DNA of 33,178 nucleotides, taken from assembly GCA_016218495.1 (NCBI GenBank), contig JACRDU010000017.1, forward strand, positions 1 through 33,178. Direction: 5' to 3'. Within the stretch, counting starts at the first letter, position 1. Every line of letters starts with the position of its first letter. This document shows positions 16,188 through 24,268 of the stretch, piece by piece. Source of the stretch: Elusimicrobiota bacterium. Lineage in GTDB: Bacteria; Elusimicrobiota; Elusimicrobia; UBA1565. The translations under genes and the position numbers were made by a program. The notes beneath the pieces were generated by a model that saw nothing but the letters and a program-made list of their open reading frames with translations, did no database searches and was not told where the DNA came from.

Positions 16188-18305
16188 ATGCTGACTATCC
16201 TATCGCTCTCAGCCCTTTTTGCCGCTTCTGCGCTGCCCGCGCGCGCCGCCGACCCCCAGGTCAAGGCCTATGCCACCCTGCTTGGAGCGGCGGGAAGGAA
16301 GTCCCTGCCCGCCCTGGAACGCAGCGGTCTCATCGTGACCGCCGACAACCCTGACCGGCTGCTCGCCGTTTCATGGCCCCTGCTCGAAAGGGCGGAGAAG
16401 TACGCGCCCCGGCTCGTGGAGTTCTTCGCCGCCTTCGACCAATTGCGCAAGGGGAGGGAACCGGCCGACCCGTCGGATTCCTTCGCGGAACTGCTCGCGC
16501 TCCCGGAAGGCGGCCTCTGGTCCGCGCCTCTTCGCGACGCGCTGGCCGCTGCGGCGCGTCGGGCCGAAGCGGCGCGGGCGCTGGGCGAGCGCCGCGGCCT
16601 CCTGGCCAAGACCGGCTCGCTCTTCAGGACCCCTTGGGGGCGTGAACTGGCCCGACGGACCCACGCGGACCTGGGCGGAGCGGCGGCCGACGCCGGCGCC
16701 CTCGACCTCTTCCGGCGCGCCCTGGCCGCGCCGGGGGCGGCGCCGGACGCGGCGGCCCATCTGAAGGCTTGGGCCGCCGCCTCGGGCGCTGCGGACCTCG
16801 AACCGGCCCTGAGCGCATCGCTGGGCGCCGGACAGCCAAACGACGACCTGAAGGCCCTCCTCGGGCGCTACCTCCGCGACCAGGCGGTCCTCGAGCAGGC
16901 CGAAGCCGCCCGCGACCGATTGTCCCGGGCCGACCGCGCCGCGGCGGCGAAGGCGCCCCTGGAGGACGCCCGCACCGCCGCGGCCGCCCTTTCCGCCGCC
17001 GCCGGCCTCACGGCGCAGGTCAGGGAGGTCCTCGCGGAATCCGAACCTCCCTCCTCCCTGCGCCTGAGCGCCCACGAGGTCCATGTGAGGGGAGCCGGCG
17101 ACCCTCCGCTGGAACCGGGCGACAAGGCCGTCTTCAGCGCAGCCTACTGGGTCGACGGCCTCCCTCAGGGACGCTCGGTGAACGTAGCCGAGGTCCTGGT
17201 CCTCGAAGACCCCGTCCGGGGCCTCTCGGTCGTCTCCCGGGCCGCCCATTCCCGCTCCAACGGAGGGCCCTTCACGGTCAGCGTCGAGGCGGAGCTCCCC
17301 AGGTCCGGCAGCCTCTCCTACCGTTTGACGCTCCACGCCGAAGGAGCCGCGCCGGTCGAGCTCGCGCAGACGGTCGAGGTCTCGGACTCCCTCGACCGCC
17401 TGCAGAGGGCCTCCGCCGAGGCCCAGTGGCTCGGCCTTTCCTGCCGTTTCGAAGACGCCGAGCGAGCCTGGAAGGCGGTCCTCGAGCAGGCCGGGGCCTC
17501 CTCCAAGAAGGCCCCCGTTCAGCTCGCCGCCGACGCGCGCGCCGCCCTGCGCACGGTGGCGGGATGGAAGGACCGGAAGAAGGAGCTCGATGAATCCCTC
17601 GACGGAGCCCGCCTCTTCGCCACCAAGGAACGCTGCGAGTACCGGACCGACCGCGCCGAGCGGGCCCTCAAGCTCCTGGCGTCCCTCCCCGCCGGCTGCG
17701 ACCAGGCGGGAGTGGGCGCAGAACTGGCGGACCTGGCCGCTATCACGGAATCCCGCCGCAGCCTGCAGGAGTCCTTCCGGGCAGGCGTCGCGCGCGCCAA
17801 AGACCGGGAAGCCTCCTGCAAGTCCGAGGAGGCCGCCGCGCTCTACGCTTCGGTCCTCGCCCTGCTCGACTCCGACCCCGAAGCGCGGTGCGGCGAGATC
17901 GAACGGGAGCATGCGGCCATCCGGCTCAGCGACCTGCCCCGGGCCGCGGCGGCCAAAGGCCTTTCGGACGCCGTCGAAGCGGAGCTCTCCAACGCCCGGC
18001 GTCGCCTGGCGGAAGGCAATCCCCGCGCGGCCTTGAGGGCCCTGCAGCCCCTCTCCACGGCGCTTCGCTCGCTCTCCGACCAGCGCTGCTGGAACTCGGC
18101 CCTTTCCAAGGCCGATGAGCTGGCGGCCGCCTCGGGGGTCGCCCTCGGGCCGCTCGGGGCGGCGGTGTCTTTGCCTGCCGACCCAGCCGGGCCGGCGATG
18201 GCCGAAGCCAGGCACGACTGGGATGAGCGCCAGGCGCAGCTCAATGTCGAGCGGGGGGCCGCCGACAGCGTCCAGGCGCCCCGCTCCGCCGGGGAGGAGC
18301 AATGA
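16188..18305 (+). CDS. Large secreted alpha-helical protein, unknown function
   Basis: 705 aa. A signal peptide (about 1-20, ending ARAA before DPQ) predicts export. Most of the rest is Ala/Leu/Glu-rich helix, interrupted near residues 285-400 by a beta-rich segment (LRLSAHEVHVRG, then FSAAYWVDGLP, LSYRLTLHAEG) that looks like an Ig-like or carbohydrate-binding sandwich. Four cysteines lie in helices after residue 420, spaced as if paired (SCRFEDAE, KERCEYRTD, PAGCDQAG, EASCKSEEA), plus RCGEIE and QRCWNSA. It starts 12 nt after panC and overlaps the next gene (ATGA at 18302), so it is probably part of the operon and a partner of the PDZ protein. I recognise no family; TPR-like or helical-solenoid folding is only an impression. 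Confidence 0.8.
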   Translation: MLTILSLSALFAASALPARAADPQVKAYATLLGAAGRKSLPALERSGLIVTADNPDRLLAVSWPLLERAEKYAPRLVEFFAAFDQLRKGREPADPSDSFAELLALPEGGLWSAPLRDALAAAARRAEAARALGERRGLLAKTGSLFRTPWGRELARRTHADLGGAAADAGALDLFRRALAAPGAAPDAAAHLKAWAAASGAADLEPALSASLGAGQPNDDLKALLGRYLRDQAVLEQAEAARDRLSRADRAAAAKAPLEDARTAAAALSAAAGLTAQVREVLAESEPPSSLRLSAHEVHVRGAGDPPLEPGDKAVFSAAYWVDGLPQGRSVNVAEVLVLEDPVRGLSVVSRAAHSRSNGGPFTVSVEAELPRSGSLSYRLTLHAEGAAPVELAQTVEVSDSLDRLQRASAEAQWLGLSCRFEDAERAWKAVLEQAGASSKKAPVQLAADARAALRTVAGWKDRKKELDESLDGARLFATKERCEYRTDRAERALKLLASLPAGCDQAGVGAELADLAAITESRRSLQESFRAGVARAKDREASCKSEEAAALYASVLALLDSDPEARCGEIEREHAAIRLSDLPRAAAAKGLSDAVEAELSNARRRLAEGNPRAALRALQPLSTALRSLSDQRCWNSALSKADELAAASGVALGPLGAAVSLPADPAGPAMAEARHDWDERQAQLNVERGAADSVQAPRSAGEEQ

Positions 18306-19864
18306 AGCGCCTCCTAATCGCCGGCGTCGTATGCGCGGTCTCCCTCCCCGCTTGGGCGGCCCGCAAGCCGCGCCGGGGACTTCCTAAAGGAACGGCCCCC
18401 GCGACCCAGTCCCCGCGGCCGGCCCTGGAACGCCCCCGGCCGAGCCCGGAACCGGAGCACGCGCGGGAATCCGCCGCCGGCGGCGAGGCTCCTCTTTCCC
18501 TCGACGTTTCTCGGGGCGCGGCCGTGGTGCTCGACGCCCCGGCCTCCGGGTCCCTGGGCGGCCTGGGGCTTCAGAACGGAGATGTCCTGACCCATCTCGG
18601 CGCCGCCGCCGTCTCCTCCGGGCCGGACGCCGCGAAGACGGTCTCCGCCTGGAAGCCGGCAGAGCGCCTGTGGGCCAGCGTCCTGCGCGACGGCAGGGCC
18701 GTGGCTCTGGAGACCCCCTTCGTCTCCGCCGAACGCGCGCCGGCCCGCGACCTGGCCGAGCTGAACCCCAAAGAGCAGGCCGCGCGGCAGTCCTACCTCG
18801 ACGCGGCCGCGACCGACAAGCCCATAGCGGCCCTTTCCTACCCGTCCCTCGAGCTGGCCGCCGGAGAGCGCCTCTGGGTCAGGTTCCCCAAAGGACTGCC
18901 CTCCGACCTGCGCCCGGGGGATGTGGTCGAGGCCGAGACCTCCGCCCCGCTGGCCGCCGACCGGAAGCTGGATTTCCTCGCCGTCGCGCCCGGGAGCAAG
19001 GTCTGGCTCGAGGCCGTATCGGCGAGCGACGACGGCCCCGCCCGGGCCGTCCGGCTGCATGCCTATAAGATCGCCCTGGCGGGCGGCCGGACCTATCCGC
19101 TCTCGGCCCTGCCCGCCTCGGCGGCGGGCAGCGGCGACTTCGTCAGGGTCACCCCCGGCGGGACCATCGTCACCGCCCCCGGCAACGAGACCCGGACCGC
19201 CCTGGGCCCGAGCTGGAACGTCCAGCTGCGGCTGCTGTCCCCGCTGCTGCTCACCGAGCCGCCCTCCTACTTCCGGGCCGGGCCCGGCCTCTGGGTCAAG
19301 GAGGTCAGGGAGGCGGACGTGCGCGCCCTCGAAGTGACCTTGGTCGCGTCCGGGCGCTCGGCCGAGCGCGCCGGGCTCAAAGCCGGGGACCGCGTCTATT
19401 CCATCGAATCCAACGCCGCCGCCCGGCTCGACTTCAGCGCCGCCCTGGGCGCGCTGTACGGGGCACCCGGGACCGACTGCGTGCTGCGCGTCACCCGGCA
19501 GGGCGGCCCCCGGTCGGAGACCCTGAGGCTCAAGCGCGGCGTTTCCTGGAGGCGGGGGTTCGGGCTGCGCCTGCACCGCGACGGGGACGCCGTGTCCGTC
19601 CAAGAGGTCTCCGAAGGGTCCCCGGCCGCCAAGGCGGGCATCACGGCGGGGATGCGCCTGAGCAGCCTGGCCGGTTCCCCGGCCCAGGGGCTCGACCGCG
19701 CCGCGCTGCGCTCCCTGCTCGAAGCCGAAGGCGACGCGAAGGTGGAGTTCGTCTTCTCCGCGCCGGGCGGGCGGGAGCGGGGCTACACCCTCTCCAAGGA
19801 TTGGTACGCGGCCGGCCTCTCTCCGGAGACCGTCGCGACGCCCTTCACGCCCGCCAAACGCTGA
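18302..19864 (+). CDS. Secreted multi-PDZ domain protein
   Basis: 520 aa. A signal peptide (about 1-20, ending AWAA) is followed by a Pro/Arg-rich linker. A first degenerate PDZ (about 65-140) has LGGLGLQNGDVLTHLGAAAV. A beta-rich middle (about 185-310) is rich in VVEAETSAPL/KLDFLAVAPG-type strands. A second PDZ (about 345-410) has SAERAGLKAGDRVYSIE, and a third (about 418-505) has SPAAKAGITAGMRLSSLAG. No protease domain (no GNSGG or catalytic triad) is present, so it is a scaffold or adaptor rather than a DegP-type enzyme. It is translationally coupled to the secreted helical protein before it. It ends the plus-strand operon and converges with the MoaD-like gene 7 nt away. Confidence 0.85.
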   Translation: MKRLLIAGVVCAVSLPAWAARKPRRGLPKGTAPATQSPRPALERPRPSPEPEHARESAAGGEAPLSLDVSRGAAVVLDAPASGSLGGLGLQNGDVLTHLGAAAVSSGPDAAKTVSAWKPAERLWASVLRDGRAVALETPFVSAERAPARDLAELNPKEQAARQSYLDAAATDKPIAALSYPSLELAAGERLWVRFPKGLPSDLRPGDVVEAETSAPLAADRKLDFLAVAPGSKVWLEAVSASDDGPARAVRLHAYKIALAGGRTYPLSALPASAAGSGDFVRVTPGGTIVTAPGNETRTALGPSWNVQLRLLSPLLLTEPPSYFRAGPGLWVKEVREADVRALEVTLVASGRSAERAGLKAGDRVYSIESNAAARLDFSAALGALYGAPGTDCVLRVTRQGGPRSETLRLKRGVSWRRGFGLRLHRDGDAVSVQEVSEGSPAAKAGITAGMRLSSLAGSPAQGLDRAALRSLLEAEGDAKVEFVFSAPGGRERGYTLSKDWYAAGLSPETVATPFTPAKR

Positions 19865-19871
19865 GCGGCCG

Positions 19872-20132
19872 CTAGCCGCCGCTGAAGGCCTGCACGATGG
19901 CCACTTCGTCCGCGGGCCCGACCCGGGCCGACAGCGCGGCGGCCTGGACGCCGTTGACGAAGAACTTGATGTGGGGCCGGATGCGGTCCTGCTCGTCGAC
20001 GACCCGGAAGCGCAGGCCGGGGAAGGAGCGGTCCAGGCTGCGGGTCACGGCCTCCAGCGTCGCGCCGTCGGCTTCGACGACGGCGCGCTTGGCGGTGTAG
20101 CCGTAGAGCGGCGAAGGGATGCGGACCTTCAT
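19872..20132 (-). CDS. MoaD/ThiS-family ubiquitin-fold sulfur carrier-like protein
   Basis: 86 aa ending in the diglycine FSGG that is adenylated and thiocarboxylated in MoaD, ThiS and archaeal SAMP proteins. Family features: PSPLYGYTAKRA near the start, ATLEAVTRSLDRSFPGLRFRV, HIKFFVNG and PADEVAIVQAFSGG. The ATG at 20132 follows the propeller gene by 7 nt on the same strand, so the two form an operon. No moaE, moeB/thiF or other molybdenum-cofactor or thiamine gene lies in the window, so the carrier's partner may be the propeller or an unlinked E1-like enzyme. Confidence 0.88.
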   Translation of the reverse strand: MKVRIPSPLYGYTAKRAVVEADGATLEAVTRSLDRSFPGLRFRVVDEQDRIRPHIKFFVNGVQAAALSARVGPADEVAIVQAFSGG

Positions 20133-20139
20133 CCACCCC

Positions 20140-21279
20140 TCAGACGCGCCCCGTCTCCACCGAGTAGATGTGGGGCAGGTGCGCCGCGAGGCAGCGCCAG
20201 CCGGCGCCCTCGTCGGAGCTGGCCCAGACCTCGCCCGAGGTCGTCCCGAAGTAGACCCCCACGGGGTCGGCGTCGTCGGCGCACATCGCCTGGCGCTTGA
20301 CGGTGAACCAGGCCTGCTCGCGCGGCAGGCCGCGGTCCTGGCGCTGCCAGGAGCGGCCGCCGTCGCGGGTGCGGTAGGCGGCCGGCCTGCCGTCGGGGCT
20401 GACGCGCGGCCAAACCGAGCCGCCGTCCATCGGGAACACCCAGGCGGTGTCGGGGTCGCGCGGGTGCAGCGTCATCGGGAAGCCGATGTCGCCGACGGCC
20501 TTGGGCATCCGGCGTCCGACGCGCGACCACGCGTCCGAGGGCCGGTCGATGCGGTAGATGCCGCAGTGGTTCTGCATGTAGAGCCGGTCCGGGGCGGCGG
20601 GATGCAGGCGCACGCAGTGCGGGTCGTGCCCTTCGTCCGGGTCGGCGGACGGGAAGACCCGGTCGCAGCCCTTGTTGAGGCGGCGCCACGAGGCGCCGGA
20701 ATCGAGGCTCTCGAAGAAGCCGCCGGCCGACAGCCCCAGGTAGAGGTGGGCGGGGTCGCGCGGGTCGACCAGCACCGAGTGGGTCTTCCCGCCGTCGGGC
20801 GTCAGGTCCTGCGCGCCGCCGACCCATTTCGTCAGGTCGGGGCTGTCGTTGAAGCCTCCTACGCCGGTCCAGGTCGCCCCCGAGTCGTCGGAGCGGACCA
20901 GGCCCTGCGGGGAGGTGCCCGCGTACCAGACGCCCTTCTGGGCGGCGTGCCCGGGGGTCAGCCAGAAGACATGGTCGACGGCCCGGCCCTTCCCCCCTTC
21001 GGCGGCCTTGCGGAAGGCGGGAGGCCGCTTCGCCTCGGTCCAAGTCCGGCCCATGTTGGTCGACCGGTAGACGGTGGGCCCCAGGTGCCCCGTGCGGCAG
21101 GCGGCGAGGAGGGTCCGGCCGTCGCGCGGGTCGAGGACGAGGTGGTGGACGATGCAGCCCAGGAAGTGCGGGCCCTCGATGCGCCAGCGCCGGCGCGCCG
21201 CGTCGGCGCGCAGGATGAAGGCGCCCTTGCGGGTCCCGACCAGGACGGCTACGCCCGCGCGGCCGGATTTCTTCCTCAT
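20140..21279 (-). CDS. Cytoplasmic Asp-box (BNR) beta-propeller, sialidase-like fold
   Basis: 379 aa. It starts at ATG 21279 with Shine-Dalgarno GGGAGGGAG directly upstream. No signal peptide is present, unlike true sialidases. The start VLVGTRKGAFIL is typical of the WD40/YVTN/BNR-like family annotated as exo-alpha-sialidase. Five Asp-boxes (SxDxGxxW) are visible: STNMGRTW, SDDSGATW, SLDSGASW, TRDGGRSW and SSDEGAGW, marking propeller blades. Conserved blocks include GPHFLGCIVHHL, PDGGKTHSVLVDPRDP and DPHCVRLHP. The arginine triad of sialidases is not evident to me, so glycosidase activity is not supported. It is followed by a MoaD/ThiS-like gene, which suggests a joint function. Confidence 0.87.
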   Translation of the reverse strand: MRKKSGRAGVAVLVGTRKGAFILRADAARRRWRIEGPHFLGCIVHHLVLDPRDGRTLLAACRTGHLGPTVYRSTNMGRTWTEAKRPPAFRKAAEGGKGRAVDHVFWLTPGHAAQKGVWYAGTSPQGLVRSDDSGATWTGVGGFNDSPDLTKWVGGAQDLTPDGGKTHSVLVDPRDPAHLYLGLSAGGFFESLDSGASWRRLNKGCDRVFPSADPDEGHDPHCVRLHPAAPDRLYMQNHCGIYRIDRPSDAWSRVGRRMPKAVGDIGFPMTLHPRDPDTAWVFPMDGGSVWPRVSPDGRPAAYRTRDGGRSWQRQDRGLPREQAWFTVKRQAMCADDADPVGVYFGTTSGEVWASSDEGAGWRCLAAHLPHIYSVETGRV

Positions 21280-21399
21280 GCTCCCTCCCGGAAACGGCGA
21301 GGGAAGTTGTAGCTCTTCAATAACGGTTTTGCCAGGGGTCCGGCGCCCCTCCCTGACGGGCGCGCTTGAAATGCACTCCCCAGGTTGCCAAACTGCCCT

Positions 21400-22467
21400 A
21401 TGGCAGAACTAACCGACATCCTGAAGGCCGCCGTGGAGCAGAAGGCCTCCGACATCTTCATCGCGGTCGACCAGCCCCCGATGATCAAGCGCGCGGGCGC
21501 CTTCTGCGCCCTCCAGGGCTTCGCGGCCATGGACGCCCGGGAGGTGGCGCGGGTGCTGCTGTCGAGCCTCTACGAGGAGCAGCGCCGCATCCTCCAGGAG
21601 AACCTCGAGCTCGACTGCACCATGACCCTCTCGCAGCTGGCGCGCTTCCGCATGAACATCAGCACCCAGGTCAAAGGGCTCCATGCCGTGGCGCGCGTCA
21701 TCCCGCCGACCATCCCGACCCCCGAGGAGCTGCATCTGCCGGAGGCCGTCACGAACCTGGCCGCGCTGGCCCGCGGCCTCGTGCTGGTGACCGGCGGGAT
21801 GGGCTCGGGCAAGTCGACCCTGCTGGCCTGCCTCATCGAGCAGATCAACAAGACCCGCGACGTCCATATCGTCACGATCGAGGACCTCATCGAGTACTAC
21901 TTCGCCCCGAGGAGCGCCCTCATCTGCCAACGCGAGATGGGCACGCATGCCAAGACCTATGCCACCGCGCTCAAGTCCGTGCTCAAGCAGAGCGCCGACG
22001 TGGTGCTGGTCGGCGAGATCCGGGACCGGGACACGGCCGACGCCGCGCTGCACCTGGCCGAGTCCGGTCCGCTGGTCTTCGCCACCCTGCCCACCACCGA
22101 GTCGATGCAGACCGTGGAGCGGATCGTCACCATGTTCCCCCCCGAGCGCCACCGCCAGACCCAGCTGAGGCTGGCGGCCACCCTCAAGGCGGCCGTCTCC
22201 CAAATCCTGCTGCCCCTGGCCGACGGCAGCGGCCTCATCGCGGCGCGCGAGGTCATGCTCATGAACCCCGCCATCGAGAGCGCCATCCGCGAAGGGAAGA
22301 CCCCCCAGATCTACGGGGCCATCGAGGCCGCGGGGAAGCTCGGGATGGTCAACATGGACAAGTCCATCCTGCGCCTGGCCGCGAAGAAGCTGGTGTCGCG
22401 CGAGGCGGCGCTGGAGAAATGCCACCGCCCCGACGAGATGCTCTCGGCCCTGTCTATCGTGAAGTGA
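21400..22467 (+). CDS. PilT-family secretion/retraction ATPase with altered His box
   Basis: 355 aa from ATG 21400 (a TTG at 21385 is possible; neither has a good Shine-Dalgarno). PilT/PilU proteins are hexameric ATPases that retract type IV pili. N-terminal PAS-like half: MAELTDILKAAVEQKASDIFI. Walker A GGMGSGKST (132-140), Asp box with ED (161-162), Walker B VLVGEIRD (202-209, catalytic E206). In the His box the usual GHLVFxTLHT reads GPLVFATLPT (223-232): both conserved histidines are prolines (P224, P231). The C-terminal motif AIxxxIREGK (291-300) is PilT-like. It is a single gene: no pilB, pilC or pilin is nearby. It may be a non-retracting regulator or a divergent motor. The last 14 nt overlap the convergent kinase-TPR gene. 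Confidence 0.9.
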   Translation: MAELTDILKAAVEQKASDIFIAVDQPPMIKRAGAFCALQGFAAMDAREVARVLLSSLYEEQRRILQENLELDCTMTLSQLARFRMNISTQVKGLHAVARVIPPTIPTPEELHLPEAVTNLAALARGLVLVTGGMGSGKSTLLACLIEQINKTRDVHIVTIEDLIEYYFAPRSALICQREMGTHAKTYATALKSVLKQSADVVLVGEIRDRDTADAALHLAESGPLVFATLPTTESMQTVERIVTMFPPERHRQTQLRLAATLKAAVSQILLPLADGSGLIAAREVMLMNPAIESAIREGKTPQIYGAIEAAGKLGMVNMDKSILRLAAKKLVSREAALEKCHRPDEMLSALSIVK

Positions 22468-24268
22468 GGACGGTCTTCTCGAGGTCGGCGATGTTGTCGC
22501 GGTATTCGGCCGGGTCCGCGGGCCGCTCGACCCTCTTGATGCGCTCCACGAGGGCCGACGCCTCGGCCTTGCGCCCCAGCTTGAGGTAGACCTCGGCCAA
22601 GGTCGGATAGGGCGCGGTGTAGGACGGGTCGCAGGCCAGGGCCGCCTCGAGGTGCTTCAGGGCCTCCTTCTTCGAGCCGCCGACGAAGCCCGGCAGCTGC
22701 CAGAAGAGCTCGCCGAGCAGATGGTGCGCCCCGGCATGGCAGGGAGCGAGCCTGAGCGCCGCCTCCATGTCGCGGCGCAGGGGCTTGATGATGAACAGCG
22801 AGTTCATCATGCCGCGGGCCTCGCCGCGGCGGCCCATCGCGAACCCGGCCGTGAACCAGGCGTCGGCGCTCCCTGAAGACAGGGAGACCGACCGGAGCGC
22901 CGCGGCCTCCGCGCGCTCGTAATAGCTTACGGCCTCGCCCCTGTTTGGGGCCCGCTCCCCCGCGCGCACGAGGCCCCGGGCATGGCGCCAGAGGGCTTGG
23001 GCGTCGTCCGGTTCGGCCTTCAGGGCCGCTTCCAGCATCGCATTCGAACGCTCCAGGGCCCCCGCCTGGTCGCGTTGGAAATACAGCTCGTCGGCCGAGG
23101 AGAGCGATCCAGGCCAGGAAGCCGCCGCGGGCAGCACGGCCAGCGCGAGGAGCGCGGATAGGGCCCGCGCCAGGCGCGCCGCCGCCCCCGGCAGGCGCCG
23201 CCGCGTCTCGCCGATGGAGCGAGACAGCGGCTCTCCGGCCAGCGCGATCGCCTCGACGGCCCCGACCCCGGCCCTCTTCAGGCGGCCGGAGAGCCCCGGA
23301 GCGAGCCGCCCGCAGACGAGGCCGGCCGGCCGGCCGGCTCGCCGCGCCATGAGCGTCAGCTCGAGCGGGGCCTTGCCGAAGAAGCTGGAAGCGTCCACCG
23401 TCCCTTCGCCGGTGACGACGAAGTCGGAACGCCGTACGCGGGCCCCTGCCCCCAGCTCTTTGAGGACCCATTGCGAGCCCGCCACCAGCCGAGCCCCCAG
23501 GCAGGCCCGGAGCCCGGAGCCCAGCCCCCCCGCCGCTCCGGCCCCGGGAAGGCCTGCGACCGCGACCCCGAGGTCGCGTTCGAGGACCGCGGCCCAGCGG
23601 GACATGGCCCTCTCGAGTACGCGGACCTGGGCCGCGGAGGCCCCTTTTTGGGGGCCGTACACCCGCGCGGAGCCGTTGCGGCCGAGGAGGGGATTGCTCA
23701 CATCGCAGATGGCGATGACGCGCACGCCCCGCAGGCGGCGGCGCAGGCCCGCGGTGTCCACCCGGGCCAGGCGCACGAGCGCCGCCGCCCCGGGCGGCAG
23801 CTCTCGACCCCGCTCGTCGAGGAGGCGGGCGCCCAGCGCCCGCGCCATGCCGGCGCCGCCGTCGCTGGAGGCGCTGCCGCCCAGGCCGACGAGGATGCGG
23901 CGCCGTCCGCGGCGCAAAGCGTCGGCGATGAGCTCGCCGGTGCCCAACGAGGTGGCGCCCAGCGGGTCGAGGGCCCCCCTCGGGATGCCCGCTATCCCCG
24001 AGGCCCGCGCCATCTCGATGACCGCGGTACGCCCGTCGGCGAGCAGGGCATACTCCGCGGTGCGCGTCTCCCCCAGAGGGCCGACGACGGTCTTCCGTAC
24101 GCGCCGGCCCCCGCGGCGGGCCAGCAGGACGTCGATGAGGCCGTCGCCTCCGTCGGCCACGGGCATGAGGTCCAGACGGGCGCCGCGCAGCCCGGAGGCA
24201 AGCGCAAGGGCCGCCTCGGCGGCGCCGAGACAGCCCTTGAACGCGTTCGGGGCGACCAGGATCTTCAG
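22454..24268 (-). CDS. Glycerate kinase fused to a C-terminal TPR domain
   Basis: 604 aa in one frame. The best start is CTG at 24268 (overlapping the GDH stop as CTGA), giving the family N-terminus KILVAPNAFKG; no ATG, GTG or TTG fits. The type I glycerate kinase domain (1-369) has VADGGDGL (37-44, where GGEGT is usual), GLGGSASSDGGAGM (128-141), CDVSNPLLG (188-196), VYGPQKGAS (203-211), GAAGGLGSGL (244-253) and VVTGEGTVDASSFFGKAP (284-301). A hydrophobic stretch (about 369-384, ALSALLALAVLPAAAS) then leads without a stop into TPR helices (about 390-600; LPGFVGGSKKEALKHLEAAL, LAEVYLKLGRKAEA). The join looks like a kinase C-terminus run into the signal peptide of a former separate TPR gene. 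It is either a true fusion or internal initiation at CTG or GTG. Confidence 0.8.
   Translation of the reverse strand: MKILVAPNAFKGCLGAAEAALALASGLRGARLDLMPVADGGDGLIDVLLARRGGRRVRKTVVGPLGETRTAEYALLADGRTAVIEMARASGIAGIPRGALDPLGATSLGTGELIADALRRGRRRILVGLGGSASSDGGAGMARALGARLLDERGRELPPGAAALVRLARVDTAGLRRRLRGVRVIAICDVSNPLLGRNGSARVYGPQKGASAAQVRVLERAMSRWAAVLERDLGVAVAGLPGAGAAGGLGSGLRACLGARLVAGSQWVLKELGAGARVRRSDFVVTGEGTVDASSFFGKAPLELTLMARRAGRPAGLVCGRLAPGLSGRLKRAGVGAVEAIALAGEPLSRSIGETRRRLPGAAARLARALSALLALAVLPAAASWPGSLSSADELYFQRDQAGALERSNAMLEAALKAEPDDAQALWRHARGLVRAGERAPNRGEAVSYYERAEAAALRSVSLSSGSADAWFTAGFAMGRRGEARGMMNSLFIIKPLRRDMEAALRLAPCHAGAHHLLGELFWQLPGFVGGSKKEALKHLEAALACDPSYTAPYPTLAEVYLKLGRKAEASALVERIKRVERPADPAEYRDNIADLEKTVLTSR

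Noticed and set aside
19861-19885. Hairpin-capable AGCGGC...GCCGCT between the convergent PDZ and MoaD-like genes
   Set aside because: It could be a bidirectional terminator but lacks flanking T-runs and overlaps the MoaD-like stop codon.
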